From contig NZ_CP087196.1 in the NCBI RefSeq assembly GCF_024749285.1, positions 806,001 through 870,000 on the forward strand: a DNA stretch of 64,000 bases, in the 5' to 3' direction. The notes beneath the pieces were generated by a model. It had not been told where the DNA came from, did not search any database, and worked only from the letters and a program-made list of their open reading frames with translations. The stretch is from Pseudomonas sp. B21-015 (GTDB lineage Bacteria > Pseudomonadota > Gammaproteobacteria > Pseudomonadales > Pseudomonadaceae). Both the position numbers and the translations under genes were made by a program. This document shows, piece by piece, positions 35,342 through 44,068 of this stretch (position 1 is the stretch's first letter; every line of letters starts with the position of its first letter).

Positions 35342-35493
35342 TTTTTCGCCCTCTGTTCCCCCACTTGTTCCCCCACTTACGCGTGGAACGCCTCGGATCA
35401 AAACGGAAGTCACGGGAACGAAAATAGGCTGAAACCATTGATCTAGCAAGGCTCAAGCGGTTTTCAGTAGATGAGAGTGGCTTTCAAAAAGAC

Positions 35494-35521
35494 ATTAAAA
35501 AGCCGGCTTGTGGCCGGCTTC
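35494..35521 (-). terminator. Rho-independent terminator
   Basis: AGCCGGC and GCCGGCT form the stem; on the minus strand it is followed by TTTTTAATG. It lies 18 bases after the stop of the microORF at 35539. Confidence 0.7.
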
Positions 35522-35538
35522 TCGGGGACTGACTTGGC

Positions 35539-35619
35539 TCATTTTTGGTAAGCCGCGCCAGCCTTCAAAACGTACACCCGAATCTTGCGTTCGGCTGTGG
35601 GACTTGGCGAGAAAGTCAT
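35539..35619 (-). CDS. Possible 26-aa microprotein or C-terminal gene relic
   Basis: The frame MTFSPSPTAERKIRVYVLKA ends AGAAYQK, with an AAGGCAG-like site just before the ATG at 35619 and a good terminator after the stop. The terminator supports a genuine transcript end here. It may instead be the surviving C-terminus of a larger lost gene. Confidence 0.3.
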   Translation of the reverse strand: MTFSPSPTAERKIRVYVLKAGAAYQK

Positions 35620-35761
35620 CTGCCTTGTCGGTGCGATCTGAGCCTTAAGAAGGGTCGATGCGCAAATGTGGGGCGCAGCATACTGATTTTTTGGGGGAAT
35701 TCCCAGCCTGGCGTGCGGGATAGAGCTTTGCGGGGATGATTTTGTGTGGCTGCGCGGACTC

Positions 35762-35885
35762 TGTGGCGAGGGGGCTTGCCCCCGTTGGGGCGCGGAGCGT
35801 CCCTGAAGTGGGTTATCCAGAAGCACCGCATGTTCAGGTTTTACGACTGCTGCGCAGTCGAACGGGGGCAAGCCCCCTCGCCACA
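35762..35885. repeat. REP-like inverted repeat pair, 25-bp arms
   Basis: Arms at 35762-35786 and 35861-35885 are exact reverse complements (TGTGGCGAGGGGGCTTGCCC...), separated by 74 bases. The core GGGGCTTGCCCC is typical of Pseudomonas intergenic repeats; a related single hairpin lies at 50328-50361. Confidence 0.85.
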
Positions 35886-35906
35886 TTGGATCGCGGGGTT
35901 GCGTAT

Positions 35907-36653
35907 TTACAGGAACGGTACGGACGGTCTGCGTTTGTTCAGCGTGGACCACCAGAACACCCACCCCAATACCCTGATGTTCTGCTTATCAATCTGCTCG
36001 GCACTGAAGATCTCATCCGGATACTCGGCCCTGTTGTAACTGCGCAATCGCAGCGCATTCCCCGGCATCCGATGCAGGTATTTGATCCGTAACATTCCGT
36101 CATGCTCGATCGCATAAATCTCCCCATCGACAATCTGCGTAAGCCCGCGATCAATGGCGAGGGTGGAGCCGTCTTCAATCTTCTCGGCCATGCTGTTGCC
36201 GATCATGTAGGTACAAATAGCGTCGGCGTGATTGATTTCCAGGAAGTCGAGGTGGCTGCGGGGCAGGCGGATGGATTGGCCAGGGTCTTTGACGACATGG
36301 GTTTTGTTGGAGCCCGGGGCGGTGGCTGTTTCTTTATAGAACGGCAGTTCGACGTCGATGGGTTCGATGACCGTGTAGACACCGCGGATGGCTTGGGCGT
36401 CGAAGGTGTTGCCGGACTCGTCGAGCACGCGCAGGCGCGTGGACTCTTTCGGGCCTTCGCCGGTTTTGAGCCATTCGCTGTTTACAGACAGTAGTCGGGC
36501 GACCTCTTCCATGCGGTAGGCGGGCACACCACGGGTGTACCAGTTATGGATATTTTGCGCTTCCGTGTCGAAGAAAGCGGCAAATCCTGTTGTCCTGATG
36601 TTCGCTGCTTCGAGGAGCGCTTTAAACCGGGGGCCGCTAGTGTTCTTTTTCAT
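35907..36653 (-). CDS. LexA/S24-like repressor with N-terminal HTH (PrtR/CI type)
   Basis: 248 aa from the ATG at 36653; a GTG two codons upstream is possible. The N-terminal HTH covers about residues 8-65 (ANIRTTGFAAFFDTEAQNIH). The S24 peptidase-like domain has the catalytic serine in MIGNSMAEKIEDGSTLA and the lysine in GMLRIKYLHR. Such repressors self-cleave upon DNA damage and control prophage or pyocin genes. No prophage genes lie in the window. Two related operator-like sequences lie upstream of its start. Confidence 0.88.
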   Translation of the reverse strand: MKKNTSGPRFKALLEAANIRTTGFAAFFDTEAQNIHNWYTRGVPAYRMEEVARLLSVNSEWLKTGEGPKESTRLRVLDESGNTFDAQAIRGVYTVIEPIDVELPFYKETATAPGSNKTHVVKDPGQSIRLPRSHLDFLEINHADAICTYMIGNSMAEKIEDGSTLAIDRGLTQIVDGEIYAIEHDGMLRIKYLHRMPGNALRLRSYNRAEYPDEIFSAEQIDKQNIRVLGWVFWWSTLNKRRPSVPFL

Positions 36654-36689
36654 AAACACGAGTTTACTGGCGTGGGTTGGGGGTTTGAA

Positions 36690-36704
36690 TAAACGACCCG
36701 TTCA
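36690..36704. promoter_or_regulatory. Operator-like half-palindrome (repressor site 1)
   Basis: TAAACGACCCGTTCA matches the pattern TAAACG-N3-CGTTTA with one mismatch. It lies 36 bases upstream of the repressor ATG, where autoregulation would act. Confidence 0.45.
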
Positions 36705-36783
36705 AATTTAGAGGGAAATTTAAGACTTGATGTAAGACGCTTTTAGTGGAAATTAAACAAGAAAAACCAAATCCAGGAAGTGT

Positions 36784-36798
36784 TAAACGTTCCGTTTA
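36784..36798. promoter_or_regulatory. Operator-like palindrome (repressor site 2)
   Basis: TAAACGTTCCGTTTA is a perfect inverted repeat around a three-base centre. It shares its consensus with the site at 36690. The spacing of 94 bases could allow looping; the target repressor is inferred. Confidence 0.45.
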
Positions 36799-36818
36799 GT
36801 GGTGAGCCAAGCGCCCAC

Positions 36819-36846
36819 AAAAAACCCCGGATCAACCGGGGTTCTT
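36819..36846 (-). terminator. Terminator of ppa
   Basis: ACCCCGG pairs with CCGGGGT around a short loop; on the minus strand a run of six T follows. It lies 36 bases downstream of the ppa stop. Confidence 0.85.
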
Positions 36847-36881
36847 CTTGACGCTTGCAGCTAGAAGCTTATCGCTGCTTC

Positions 36882-37409
36882 TCAGCCTTTGTAGGCAGCA
36901 ACCGACTTGGTGATCGCGTCGCGGGCGGCGTCTGCACCGGCCCAGCCTTCGATCTTCACCCATTTGCCTTTTTCGAGATCTTTGTAGTTCGCGAAAAAGT
37001 GCTCGATCTGCTGGATCAGCAGAGGTGGCAGGTCGGTGTATTCCTTCACGTCGACGTACAGCTGGGACAGCTTGTCGTGTGGGACTGCGATGACTTTGGC
37101 ATCGCCGCCGCCGTCGTCGGTCATGTTCAGGATGCCGACTGGACGTGCGCGGATCACCGAACCTGGAGCAACCGGGTAAGGGGTCACGACCAGCACGTCG
37201 AGGGGGTCACCGTCGTCAGCCAGGGTGTTCGGGATATAACCGTAGTTGGCCGGGTAGAACATTGGGGTGGCCATGAAACGGTCAACGAACAGGCAATCGC
37301 TGTCTTTGTCGATTTCGTATTTGATCGGCGCGTGGTTGGCCGGGATCTCGATCGCGACGTAGATGTCGTTCGGCAGGTCTTTGCCAGCCGGAATCTTGCT
37401 GTAGCTCAT
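36882..37409 (-). CDS. ppa: Inorganic pyrophosphatase
   Basis: 175 aa, the usual length for the family I soluble enzyme, which hydrolyses pyrophosphate to phosphate and drives biosynthetic reactions. The signature [10 protein letters not shown] (metal-binding aspartates) is present, together with [12 protein letters not shown] and KYEIDKDSD. It starts [20 protein letters not shown] at 37409. It is a single-gene unit with its own terminator. Confident. Confidence 0.97.
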   Translation of the reverse strand: MSYSKIPAGKDLPNDIYVAIEIPANHAPIKYEIDKDSDCLFVDRFMATPMFYPANYGYIPNTLADDGDPLDVLVVTPYPVAPGSVIRARPVGILNMTDDGGGDAKVIAVPHDKLSQLYVDVKEYTDLPPLLIQQIEHFFANYKDLEKGKWVKIEGWAGADAARDAITKSVAAYKG

Positions 37410-37525
37410 TGGGCGGTGCCCCCGTTAGTTGACCAAAAACACTTGGCCGGATTGACCAAAAAGTGGCGGCGATTATAGGCATATTCTGCCACCGTTGCTA
37501 TGTACCAGAGGTCGTGTAGACCCAG

Positions 37526-37683
37526 GTGCCCAGCCTCACAGATACTGTCGCTTTTTGACGGCGTCCGTTGTGGCCATGCTGCGTTGCCGCTCCTCGCCAT
37601 AGCCAGCTATGACTCGTCGCGGCGCCTTGCCTGACCACAACGGCCACTCGTCAAAAGAGCAACGTATCTGTGAGGCTGGGCAC
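37526..37683. repeat. Long imperfect inverted repeat (158 bases) between ppa and mtfA
   Basis: The outer arms GTGCCCAGCCTCACAGATA (37526-37544) and their reverse complement (37665-37683) are exact over 19 bases. Inside, further paired stretches occur: TTTTTGACG with CGTCAAAAG, CCGTTGTGG with CCACAACGG, and a small central hairpin (CATAGC/GCTATG). The whole could fold into one long rod. It ends at the mtfA stop codon. It may be a MITE-like repeat or a structured transcript end. Confidence 0.7.
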
Positions 37684-38495
37684 TAGTCGTGAGCCTGATA
37701 GACCGGGTTCTCGGCCAGAAGTTGCCGCAGACGCGCCAGTGGATCCTGTCGGTAAAACAGCCTTAACTGCTCATACACCTGTGGATAAGCCTCATGCAGC
37801 AAATCCGGGGCGCTGAAGAAGTATTCGCTGGTGACCGCGAAGAACTCGGCGGGGTTTTCCGCCGCGTACGGGTCGATGGCGGTTTCAGCGTCCGGGTTGC
37901 GCTCCAGTTGCCGGTCGAGGTCGTCATAGGCTTCTTGCATGACCCTGGCCCAGTCACTGACGCGCATGTCGGCGTGCAGCGGTGGCAGGCCATTGGCGTC
38001 GCCGTTGAGCATGTCGAGTTTGTGCGCCAGTTCGTGGATCACCAGGTTGTAGCCTTCCCAACCCCCGCTGGCCATCACGCCGTGCCAGGCGAGGATGATC
38101 GGGCCTTGCTGCCAGGCTTCACCGCTGTGTTCGCCGTCCCATTCGTGTTCGACGCCACTGGCGTCGCGATGGCGCTGTGGGCTGAGGAAGTCGTCGGGGT
38201 AGAGGATGATTTCGTGAAAGCCCTGATACCAGTTCAGGTCGCCCAAATGCATCAGCGGCAATTGGGCCTGGGCGGCGAGCAGCAGGCGTTGCTCTTGATG
38301 GAGTTCGACGCCGGGCAGGGCGGTCAGGTGTTTGTCCTGCAGGAACAGTACGCTGGCTTCGCGCAGCCACTGGTCTTGCGCAGGGCTGAGGCCATCGAGA
38401 AAACTCAGGTGATGGCGCACCCGTTGCCACATGTCGTCGGCAATCGGATGCCTGGCCAGGGTGCGCCGGCGTCGCCAGGCGCTAAGGGACCACAT
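37683..38495 (-). CDS. mtfA: MtfA-family zinc-dependent peptidase
   Basis: 270 aa with the gluzincin motif VIHELAHKLDMLNG (HExxH) and the downstream glutamate in NPAEFFAVTSEYFF. MtfA binds the Mlc glucose regulator in enterobacteria; in Pseudomonas the function is less clear but the family is well defined. The start MWSLSAWRRRRTLARHPIAD is at 38495. It lies just six bases downstream of the DedA-type gene, so the two are likely co-transcribed. Confidence 0.9.
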   Translation of the reverse strand: MWSLSAWRRRRTLARHPIADDMWQRVRHHLSFLDGLSPAQDQWLREASVLFLQDKHLTALPGVELHQEQRLLLAAQAQLPLMHLGDLNWYQGFHEIILYPDDFLSPQRHRDASGVEHEWDGEHSGEAWQQGPIILAWHGVMASGGWEGYNLVIHELAHKLDMLNGDANGLPPLHADMRVSDWARVMQEAYDDLDRQLERNPDAETAIDPYAAENPAEFFAVTSEYFFSAPDLLHEAYPQVYEQLRLFYRQDPLARLRQLLAENPVYQAHD

Positions 38496-38501
38496 CGTGA
38501 G

Positions 38502-39158
38502 TCAGCGGGGTTCGGCTTTGGATGCGGCATTAGCGAGGCGGCTGCGGATCATGCCGATGATCATCGGTAGCAGCGACACCAGGATGATACCCACGACTAG
38601 CAGCGACAGGTTTTTCTTGATGAACGGTACGTTGCCGAAGAAGTAACCGAGGGTCACCAGGCCACCCACCCAGAGGATGGTGCCTAAAACGCTGAAGGCA
38701 AAGAAACGCGGGTAAGGCATTTTGCCCACGCCGGCGACGAATGGGGCGAAGGTACGGATGATTGGCATGAAGCGCGCCAGGGTCACGGTTTTGCCGCCGT
38801 GCCTGTCGTAGAAATCGTGGGTTTGTTGCAGGTAGTCGCGGCGGAAGATTTTCGAGTTCGGGTTGCTGAACAGCCGTTCGCCGACGGTGCGGCCGATCAC
38901 GTAGTTGGTGCTGTCGCCGAGGATCGCCGCCAGCATCAGCAGGCCGCCCAGCAGCACCGGGTCCATGCCGCCACCGGCCGCTACGGCGCCCGCGATGAAC
39001 AGCAGGGAATCACCCGGCAGGAACGGCATCACCACCAAACCGGTTTCGCAGAAAATCACCAGAAACAGGATGGCGTAAATCCATGCTCCGTAGTTGCTCA
39101 CCAGCATCTCGAGGTAAACATCGAGATGCAGGATAACGTCGATTGGGTTGAAATCCAT
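38502..39158 (-). CDS. DedA-family inner-membrane protein
   Basis: 218 aa from the ATG at 39158; a GTG three codons upstream is less likely. The DedA/SNARE-associated domain pattern is clear: [17 protein letters not shown], then [14 protein letters not shown] and the [15 protein letters not shown] loop. About five hydrophobic spans place it in the inner membrane. DedA proteins act in lipid scrambling and membrane-potential maintenance. It heads a two-gene unit with mtfA. Confidence 0.93.
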   Translation of the reverse strand: MDFNPIDVILHLDVYLEMLVSNYGAWIYAILFLVIFCETGLVVMPFLPGDSLLFIAGAVAAGGGMDPVLLGGLLMLAAILGDSTNYVIGRTVGERLFSNPNSKIFRRDYLQQTHDFYDRHGGKTVTLARFMPIIRTFAPFVAGVGKMPYPRFFAFSVLGTILWVGGLVTLGYFFGNVPFIKKNLSLLVVGIILVSLLPMIIGMIRSRLANAASKAEPR

Positions 39159-39340
39159 GGAAAGCACCTGTGGTGATGGCCCGACTCAGCAGGCCTGTGC
39201 GGATGGCTTCGCGTAAGACTACAGCTAAGTGTGATTTTTCTTACGAGCCGGAAAGAATTGGCATTATACGGGGTGAAAAGTGAAAAACGCGTCGAGTTTG
39301 TAGCGAGGGATGTCGATGGGTTGCGGAGTTTGCGGGGCAA

Positions 39341-39414
39341 GATCGCAGCCTTCGGCAGCTCCTACAGGGTCGAGGTCGCCCCGGTCAATGTAGGAGCTGC
39401 CGAAGGCTGCGATC
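39341..39414. repeat. REP-like inverted repeat, 26-bp arms with T run
   Basis: Arms at 39341-39366 and 39389-39414 (GATCGCAGCCTTCGGCAGCT...) are exact reverse complements with a 22-base loop. A TTTTTG run follows on the plus strand. The acetyltransferase gene ends 11 bases away; the hairpin lies downstream of that gene. Confidence 0.85.
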
Positions 39415-39425
39415 TTTTTGGGATC

Positions 39426-39887
39426 TTAAATCCCGTCACTGATCGGCAACACGTAGTTCTTGAACTCGGTGTCTTCCTTGAACCCGATGGATTCGTAGGT
39501 TTTCTGCGCCACTCCGTTATTGCTACTGGTGGAAACGCGCATGCGCACGGCATTGGTTTCCTTGGCCATTTTTTTCGCGGTGCGGATCAGGTTGTCGGCC
39601 ACCAACTGGCGGCGGGCGTCTTCGGCGACGTAGATGTCGTTGAGGATCCACACGCGTTTAAGCGAAAGAGACGAAAAGCTCGGGTACAACTGACAGAAAC
39701 CCATCAGTTTGTTGTTGTCGTCATCGGCCAGGGCCAGGTAGATCACCGACTCCTTGCGCCGCAGGCGTTTCTCGAGGAATGCCCGGGACGAGTCCGGATA
39801 CGGCAGGGAGCCATAAAACTCGCGATATTTGACGAACAACGGGGTCAGCAGGTCCAGGTGTTCGAGGGTCGCTTGAATAATCCGCAT
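39426..39887 (-). CDS. GNAT-family acetyltransferase
   Basis: 153 aa from the ATG at 39887 (MRIIQATLEHLDLLTPLFVK). The acetyl-CoA-binding A motif is present in ILNDIYVAEDARRQLVADNL, and the C-terminal beta strands end in YESIGFKEDTEFKNYVL, typical of the amino-acid/polyamine-like branch. The substrate cannot be predicted. It stands alone between DedA and eutC. Confidence 0.9.
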   Translation of the reverse strand: MRIIQATLEHLDLLTPLFVKYREFYGSLPYPDSSRAFLEKRLRRKESVIYLALADDDNNKLMGFCQLYPSFSSLSLKRVWILNDIYVAEDARRQLVADNLIRTAKKMAKETNAVRMRVSTSSNNGVAQKTYESIGFKEDTEFKNYVLPISDGI

Positions 39888-40000
39888 GGTAGGTCTCGTC
39901 TTCAAGTGGCTGTCTTACATGGTGACGGCGATGGGAAACCCTTGGCGGCCGTGCATCGATCCTGCCTGAAACCTGAATAGAAACGCAATGCGGAAACGGT

Positions 40001-40837
40001 TCAGGCTTCCGACGGGCTGAGTAGGAAATTACCCTTCATGTCCGCCCCGGTGTCCGACTCCAGCGTCTGAACCTGGGCTTCGTCCTTCAGACTGACCCCC
40101 GATAACTGCCGCCGACAGGCTTCGCGCATCAGATACAGCAAACGGTGTGCCGCCATGCCGTAACTCAAGCCTTCAAGCCGGACATTGGAGATGCAGTTGC
40201 GATAGGCGTCCGTCAGTCCGACCTTGGGATTATAGGTGAAATACAACCCCAGGCTGTCTGGCGAACTTAATCCTGGGCGTTCGCCGATCAGTATGACCAC
40301 CATTTTCGCACCCAACAGCTCGCCAATCTCGTCGGCCACCGCAACCCGGCCCTGTTCCACCAGAATCACCGGTGACAGGGACCAGCCCTCAGCGGCTGTC
40401 TGTTCTTCCATGCGTGCCAGAAACGGCAAAGTGTGGCGATGAACGGCCAGCGCCGAGAGACCATCGGCCACCACGACAGCCAGATCTACGCCGCCAGGAT
40501 GGGCTCGCGCGTAATCGCGCAGGGTCTGCGCCGACTCATCACTCAACTTGCGCCCCAAATCGGGGCGCTGCAAATAACTGTTCCGGTCCGTGGCGGCGCT
40601 GTGCAGCAGCAAGCTCTCACGTCCACGTTCGGCCAGTTGCGAACTGAGCCCCGGGTGGTCGAACGGCAGATGCACCGCATCCCGGGCCTGTGCATGGGCG
40701 TACTGGAAGTCCAGCTGCGCGCTGGTCGGCATGCTGGTGCCTGTACGACCGAGGGCAATACGTGCCGGCGTCAGGCGACGCAGTTCCAGCAATGGGTTTT
40801 GCGGATCGACGGGTGGTTTATCCATATCAACACTCAT
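40001..40837 (-). CDS. eutC: Ethanolamine ammonia-lyase small subunit
   Basis: 278 aa beginning [20 protein letters not shown]; the ATG at 40837 overlaps the eutB stop as ATGA. The central Rossmann-like part contains [19 protein letters not shown] and [17 protein letters not shown], typical of EutC. With EutB and adenosylcobalamin it converts ethanolamine to acetaldehyde and ammonia. It is the last gene of the unit. Confidence 0.97.
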   Translation of the reverse strand: MSVDMDKPPVDPQNPLLELRRLTPARIALGRTGTSMPTSAQLDFQYAHAQARDAVHLPFDHPGLSSQLAERGRESLLLHSAATDRNSYLQRPDLGRKLSDESAQTLRDYARAHPGGVDLAVVVADGLSALAVHRHTLPFLARMEEQTAAEGWSLSPVILVEQGRVAVADEIGELLGAKMVVILIGERPGLSSPDSLGLYFTYNPKVGLTDAYRNCISNVRLEGLSYGMAAHRLLYLMREACRRQLSGVSLKDEAQVQTLESDTGADMKGNFLLSPSEA

Positions 40838-42228
40838 CCCAGTTGCGCCAATGCCTGGCGGAAGGCCGCTGGCAGGCTGTTGCCGAAGTGAATTTTGCCG
40901 TCTGCCTGGGTGAAGATGCCCATGTTCGCCAGCCACTGTTCAAACTCCGGCGCCGGTTTCAGGCCCAGGGTTTGCCGGGCGTAGAGGGCGTCGTGGAACG
41001 AGGTGGTCTGGTAGTTGAGCATGATGTCGTCGGAGCCGGGGATGCCCATGATGAAGTTGATCCCGGCCACACCCAGCAAGGTCAGCAGGGTGTCCATGTC
41101 GTCCTGATCGGCTTCGGCGTGATTGGTGTAACAGATGTCGCAACCCATGGGCACGCCCAGAAGCTTGCCGCAGAAGTGATCTTCGAGACCGGCGCGGATG
41201 ATCTGTTTGCCGTTATAGAGGTATTCCGGGCCGATGAAGCCTACGACGGTGTTTACCAGAAACGGCTTGAAATGACGCGCCACGGCGTAGGCGCGGGTTT
41301 CGCAAGTCTGTTGATCGACGCCGTGGTGGGCGTTGGCCGACAAGGCGCTGCCCTGACCGGTCTCGAAATACATCAGGTTCTGGCCCAGCGTGCCGCGGTT
41401 CAGACTCAAGCCCGCGTCATAGCCTTCCTGCAAGACGTTGAGGTTGATACCGAAACTGGCATTCGCCGCTTCGGTGCCGGCAATCGACTGGAACACCAGG
41501 TCCAGCGGAACACCTCGATTTATCGCCTCGATGGACGTAGTGACGTGGGTCAGCACGCAGGCCTGCGTAGGAATTTCGTAGCGCTGGATGATCGCATCGA
41601 GCATTTCCAGCATGGCGCAGATCGACGCGATGCTGTCGGTGGCCGGGTTGATGCCGATCATCGCGTCACCGTTACCGTACAGCAGGCCGTCGAGAATGCT
41701 CGCGGCGATACCGGCCGGTTCGTCGGTGGGGTGGTTGGGTTGCAGGCGTGTCGAGAGCCGGCCGCGCAGGCCCAGCGTGCCGCGGAATTTCGTGACCACG
41801 CGGATTTTCTGCGCCACCAGCACCAGGTCCTGCACGCGCATGATCTTTGACACGGCGGCGGCCATTTCCGGGATCAGGCCCGGAGCGAGGGCGCGCAGGC
41901 TCTGTTCGTCGGCGGCGTCGCTGAGCAGCCAGTCTCGGAAACCACCGACGGTGAGGTGGCTGACAACCGCGAAAGCCTGTTTGTCGTGAGTGTCGATGAT
42001 CAGCCGGGTAACTTCATCGGCCTCATAAGGAATCAGCACTTCCTGCAGGAAATGAGTCAGCGGGATATCAGCCAGGGCCATCTGCGCGGCCACTCGCTCG
42101 CCATCATTGAGGGCGGCAACACCGGCCAGAAAGTCCCCGGAGCGCGCCGGGCTGGCTTTGGCCATGACGTCCTTGAGGCTGTCGAAGCGATAGGTCTGGG
42201 CGCCGACGGTATGGGCAAATACGGCCAT
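40834..42228 (-). CDS. eutB: Ethanolamine ammonia-lyase large subunit
   Basis: 464 aa with the TIM-barrel pattern of EutB, for example [20 protein letters not shown] and [16 protein letters not shown]. It holds the adenosylcobalamin-dependent active site; B12 must be imported or made elsewhere, and no eut microcompartment genes are present, as expected for the aerobic Pseudomonas pathway. It lies 204 bases downstream of the permease gene; a REP pair sits in that gap. Confidence 0.97.
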   Translation of the reverse strand: MAVFAHTVGAQTYRFDSLKDVMAKASPARSGDFLAGVAALNDGERVAAQMALADIPLTHFLQEVLIPYEADEVTRLIIDTHDKQAFAVVSHLTVGGFRDWLLSDAADEQSLRALAPGLIPEMAAAVSKIMRVQDLVLVAQKIRVVTKFRGTLGLRGRLSTRLQPNHPTDEPAGIAASILDGLLYGNGDAMIGINPATDSIASICAMLEMLDAIIQRYEIPTQACVLTHVTTSIEAINRGVPLDLVFQSIAGTEAANASFGINLNVLQEGYDAGLSLNRGTLGQNLMYFETGQGSALSANAHHGVDQQTCETRAYAVARHFKPFLVNTVVGFIGPEYLYNGKQIIRAGLEDHFCGKLLGVPMGCDICYTNHAEADQDDMDTLLTLLGVAGINFIMGIPGSDDIMLNYQTTSFHDALYARQTLGLKPAPEFEQWLANMGIFTQADGKIHFGNSLPAAFRQALAQLG

Positions 42229-42279
42229 GGGACGGTGTCCTCCTGATTCAATAAATAACCCGAATGCACCGCCGAACCC

Positions 42280-42370
42280 TGTGGGAGCGAGCCTGCTCGC
42301 GATTGCAGTGTGTCATTCGACACATGTTTTGGATGTCAGACCGCAAATCGCGAGCAGGCTCGCTCCCACA
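42280..42370. repeat. REP-like inverted repeat pair between eat and eutB
   Basis: Arms of 24 bases at 42280-42303 and 42347-42370 (TGTGGGAGCGAGCCTGCTCG...) are exact reverse complements. This family differs by a few bases from those at 43931 and 56614. It could weaken or tune read-through from the permease gene into eutBC. Confidence 0.85.
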
Positions 42371-42432
42371 TAGGGAACTGCACTGCACTTCAATATGGCA
42401 GGCGCCGGGAATCAGCCCGGCGCCGGTGCAAC

Positions 42433-43803
42433 TCAGACGCCTTCGAGCATCGCATCCGCCGGCGCGTCGGAACGCTGCTTGGCGGTCAGTTGGAAATACA
42501 GGTAACCGGCCACCATGAACCCAAGGAACACACACCCGATCAAGGTGTTGAACCACGCCATCGCCACCAGGCACACCACCGCCAGAAACAGCGCGATCCC
42601 CGGTACGATCGGGTAGCCCGGCGCGCGGAAGGTGCGTTCCAGGTTCGGCTCGGTTTTACGCAATTTGAACAGGCTCAGCATACTGATGATGTACATCACG
42701 ATGGCACCGAATACCGACATGGTGATCATCGCAGCCGTCAGCGTCATGCCTTGCAGGTTGACCAGGCCGTCGCTGTAGATCGCCGCGATGCCGATCACGC
42801 CACCCGCCAGAATCGCCCGGTGCGGCGTCTGGAAGCGCGAGAGTTTGGCCAGCCCTTTGGGCAGATAACCGGCGCGAGCCAGGGCGAAGAACTGTCGCGA
42901 GTAGCCAAGAATGATCCCGTGGAAGCTCGCCACCAGGCCGAACAGGCCGATCCAGACCAGCATGTGCATCCAGGTCGAATTATTGCCGACCACGGCTTTC
43001 ATCGCCTGAGGCAGCGGATCGTTGATGTTCGACAGTTGACGCCAGTCGCCGACGCCGCCAGCCATCACCATGACGCCGATGGCCAGGAACACCAGGGTCA
43101 GAATGCCACTGACGTAAGCCCTGGGAATCGTGCGTTTCGGGTCCTTGGCTTCCTCGGCGGCCATGGCGGCGCCTTCAATGGCGAGGAAGAACCAGATCGC
43201 GAAAGGTATCGCCGCAAAGATGCCGGGGATTGAGGCCATGGTGAATTCGTTGGAACCCGACCAGCCGTTGAGCACGAAATTGCTGAAGCTGAAGCCCGGT
43301 GCGACCACGCCCATGAACACCAGCAATTCGGCGACGGCGAGCACGGTGACCACCAATTCGAAGGTGGCCGCGATGCTGACGCCGAGGATATTCAGGCCCA
43401 TGAACACGAAATAGGCGCCAACAGCGGCGATCTTCGGGTCCAGTTCCGGGTATTGCACGTTGAGGTAGGCGCCGATGGCCATGGCAATTGCCGGTGGCGC
43501 AAAGACGAATTCGATCAGGGTGGCAATGCCGGCGATCAGCCCGCCTTTTTCACCGAAGGCCCGGCGGCTGTAGGCAAACGGCCCGCCAGCGTGGGGAATG
43601 GCGGTGGTCAATTCGGTGAAACTGAAGATGAAGCAGGTGTACATCGTCGCCACCATCAGGGCGGTGACGAGGAAACCCAGGGTGCCTGCGGTGCCCCAGC
43701 CGTAACTCCAGCCGAAATATTCGCCGGAAATCACCAGGCCGACGGCAATGCCCCATAGATGCAGGGTGCCGAGTGTGGGTTTGAGCTGTGTAGTAGAAGT
43801 CAT
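42433..43803 (-). CDS. eat: Ethanolamine permease (APC family)
   Basis: 456 aa with 12 predicted transmembrane helices and amino-acid-permease motifs (GIAVGLVISGEYFGWSYGWG at the N-terminus). It would take up ethanolamine by proton symport. A near-perfect sigma-54 promoter lies 74 bases upstream of the ATG. It probably leads the eat-eutB-eutC transcript. Confidence 0.93.
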   Translation of the reverse strand: MTSTTQLKPTLGTLHLWGIAVGLVISGEYFGWSYGWGTAGTLGFLVTALMVATMYTCFIFSFTELTTAIPHAGGPFAYSRRAFGEKGGLIAGIATLIEFVFAPPAIAMAIGAYLNVQYPELDPKIAAVGAYFVFMGLNILGVSIAATFELVVTVLAVAELLVFMGVVAPGFSFSNFVLNGWSGSNEFTMASIPGIFAAIPFAIWFFLAIEGAAMAAEEAKDPKRTIPRAYVSGILTLVFLAIGVMVMAGGVGDWRQLSNINDPLPQAMKAVVGNNSTWMHMLVWIGLFGLVASFHGIILGYSRQFFALARAGYLPKGLAKLSRFQTPHRAILAGGVIGIAAIYSDGLVNLQGMTLTAAMITMSVFGAIVMYIISMLSLFKLRKTEPNLERTFRAPGYPIVPGIALFLAVVCLVAMAWFNTLIGCVFLGFMVAGYLYFQLTAKQRSDAPADAMLEGV

Positions 43804-43876
43804 AAGTCCTCTCTGTCTTTTTTATTGTTTGATCTGTTGGACTTTCGGGTATGGCGTTTATGTGTGGAGCAGGCAC

Positions 43877-43891
43877 GCAAAGCCCGTGCCA
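43877..43891 (-). promoter_or_regulatory. Sigma-54 promoter of the permease gene
   Basis: On the minus strand TGGCACGGGCTTTGC matches the -24/-12 consensus, with ten bases between GG and GC. It lies 74 bases before the eat ATG, as expected for an RpoN-dependent unit. Confidence 0.75.
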
Positions 43892-43930
43892 GAGCAGCAG
43901 GGCGATTATTTATGGTGCGTTTGAGGGCGC

Positions 43931-44023
43931 CATCGCGGGCAAGCCCGCTCCCACAGGGTTATGGGGTAAATTCACCTATTGGGGTTGACCCAAATCACTG
44001 TGGGAGCGGGCTTGCCCGCGATG
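43931..44023. repeat. REP-like inverted repeat pair
   Basis: 25-base arms at 43931-43955 and 43999-44023 (CATCGCGGGCAAGCCCGCTC...) are exact reverse complements, lying between the sigma-54 promoter of eat and the exaC stop. Confidence 0.85.
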
Positions 44024-44068
44024 GCCATCCGAAGGGCGATACAGAACTACCTGCATCGCCCCCGGTTC

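Larger units (their letters stand above)
35342..35906. other. Intergenic region right of the integrase
   Basis: 565 bases holding a terminator (35494-35521), a possible 26-codon microORF (35539-35619) and a 25-bp inverted repeat pair (35762-35786 / 35861-35885). No standard gene is evident. The longer minus-strand frame covering 35539-35964 runs through both repeat arms and is not credible as a whole. The right island border probably lies between 35342 and 35500. Confidence 0.5.

Noticed and set aside
34100..35540. tRNA attachment site next to the integrase
   Set aside because: No sequence here folds into a cloverleaf or carries the T-loop consensus; the attachment site stays unknown.
35539..35964. 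141-aa minus-strand frame right of the integrase
   Set aside because: It passes through both arms of a REP-like repeat; only the last 26 codons, kept as a possible microORF, are plausible.
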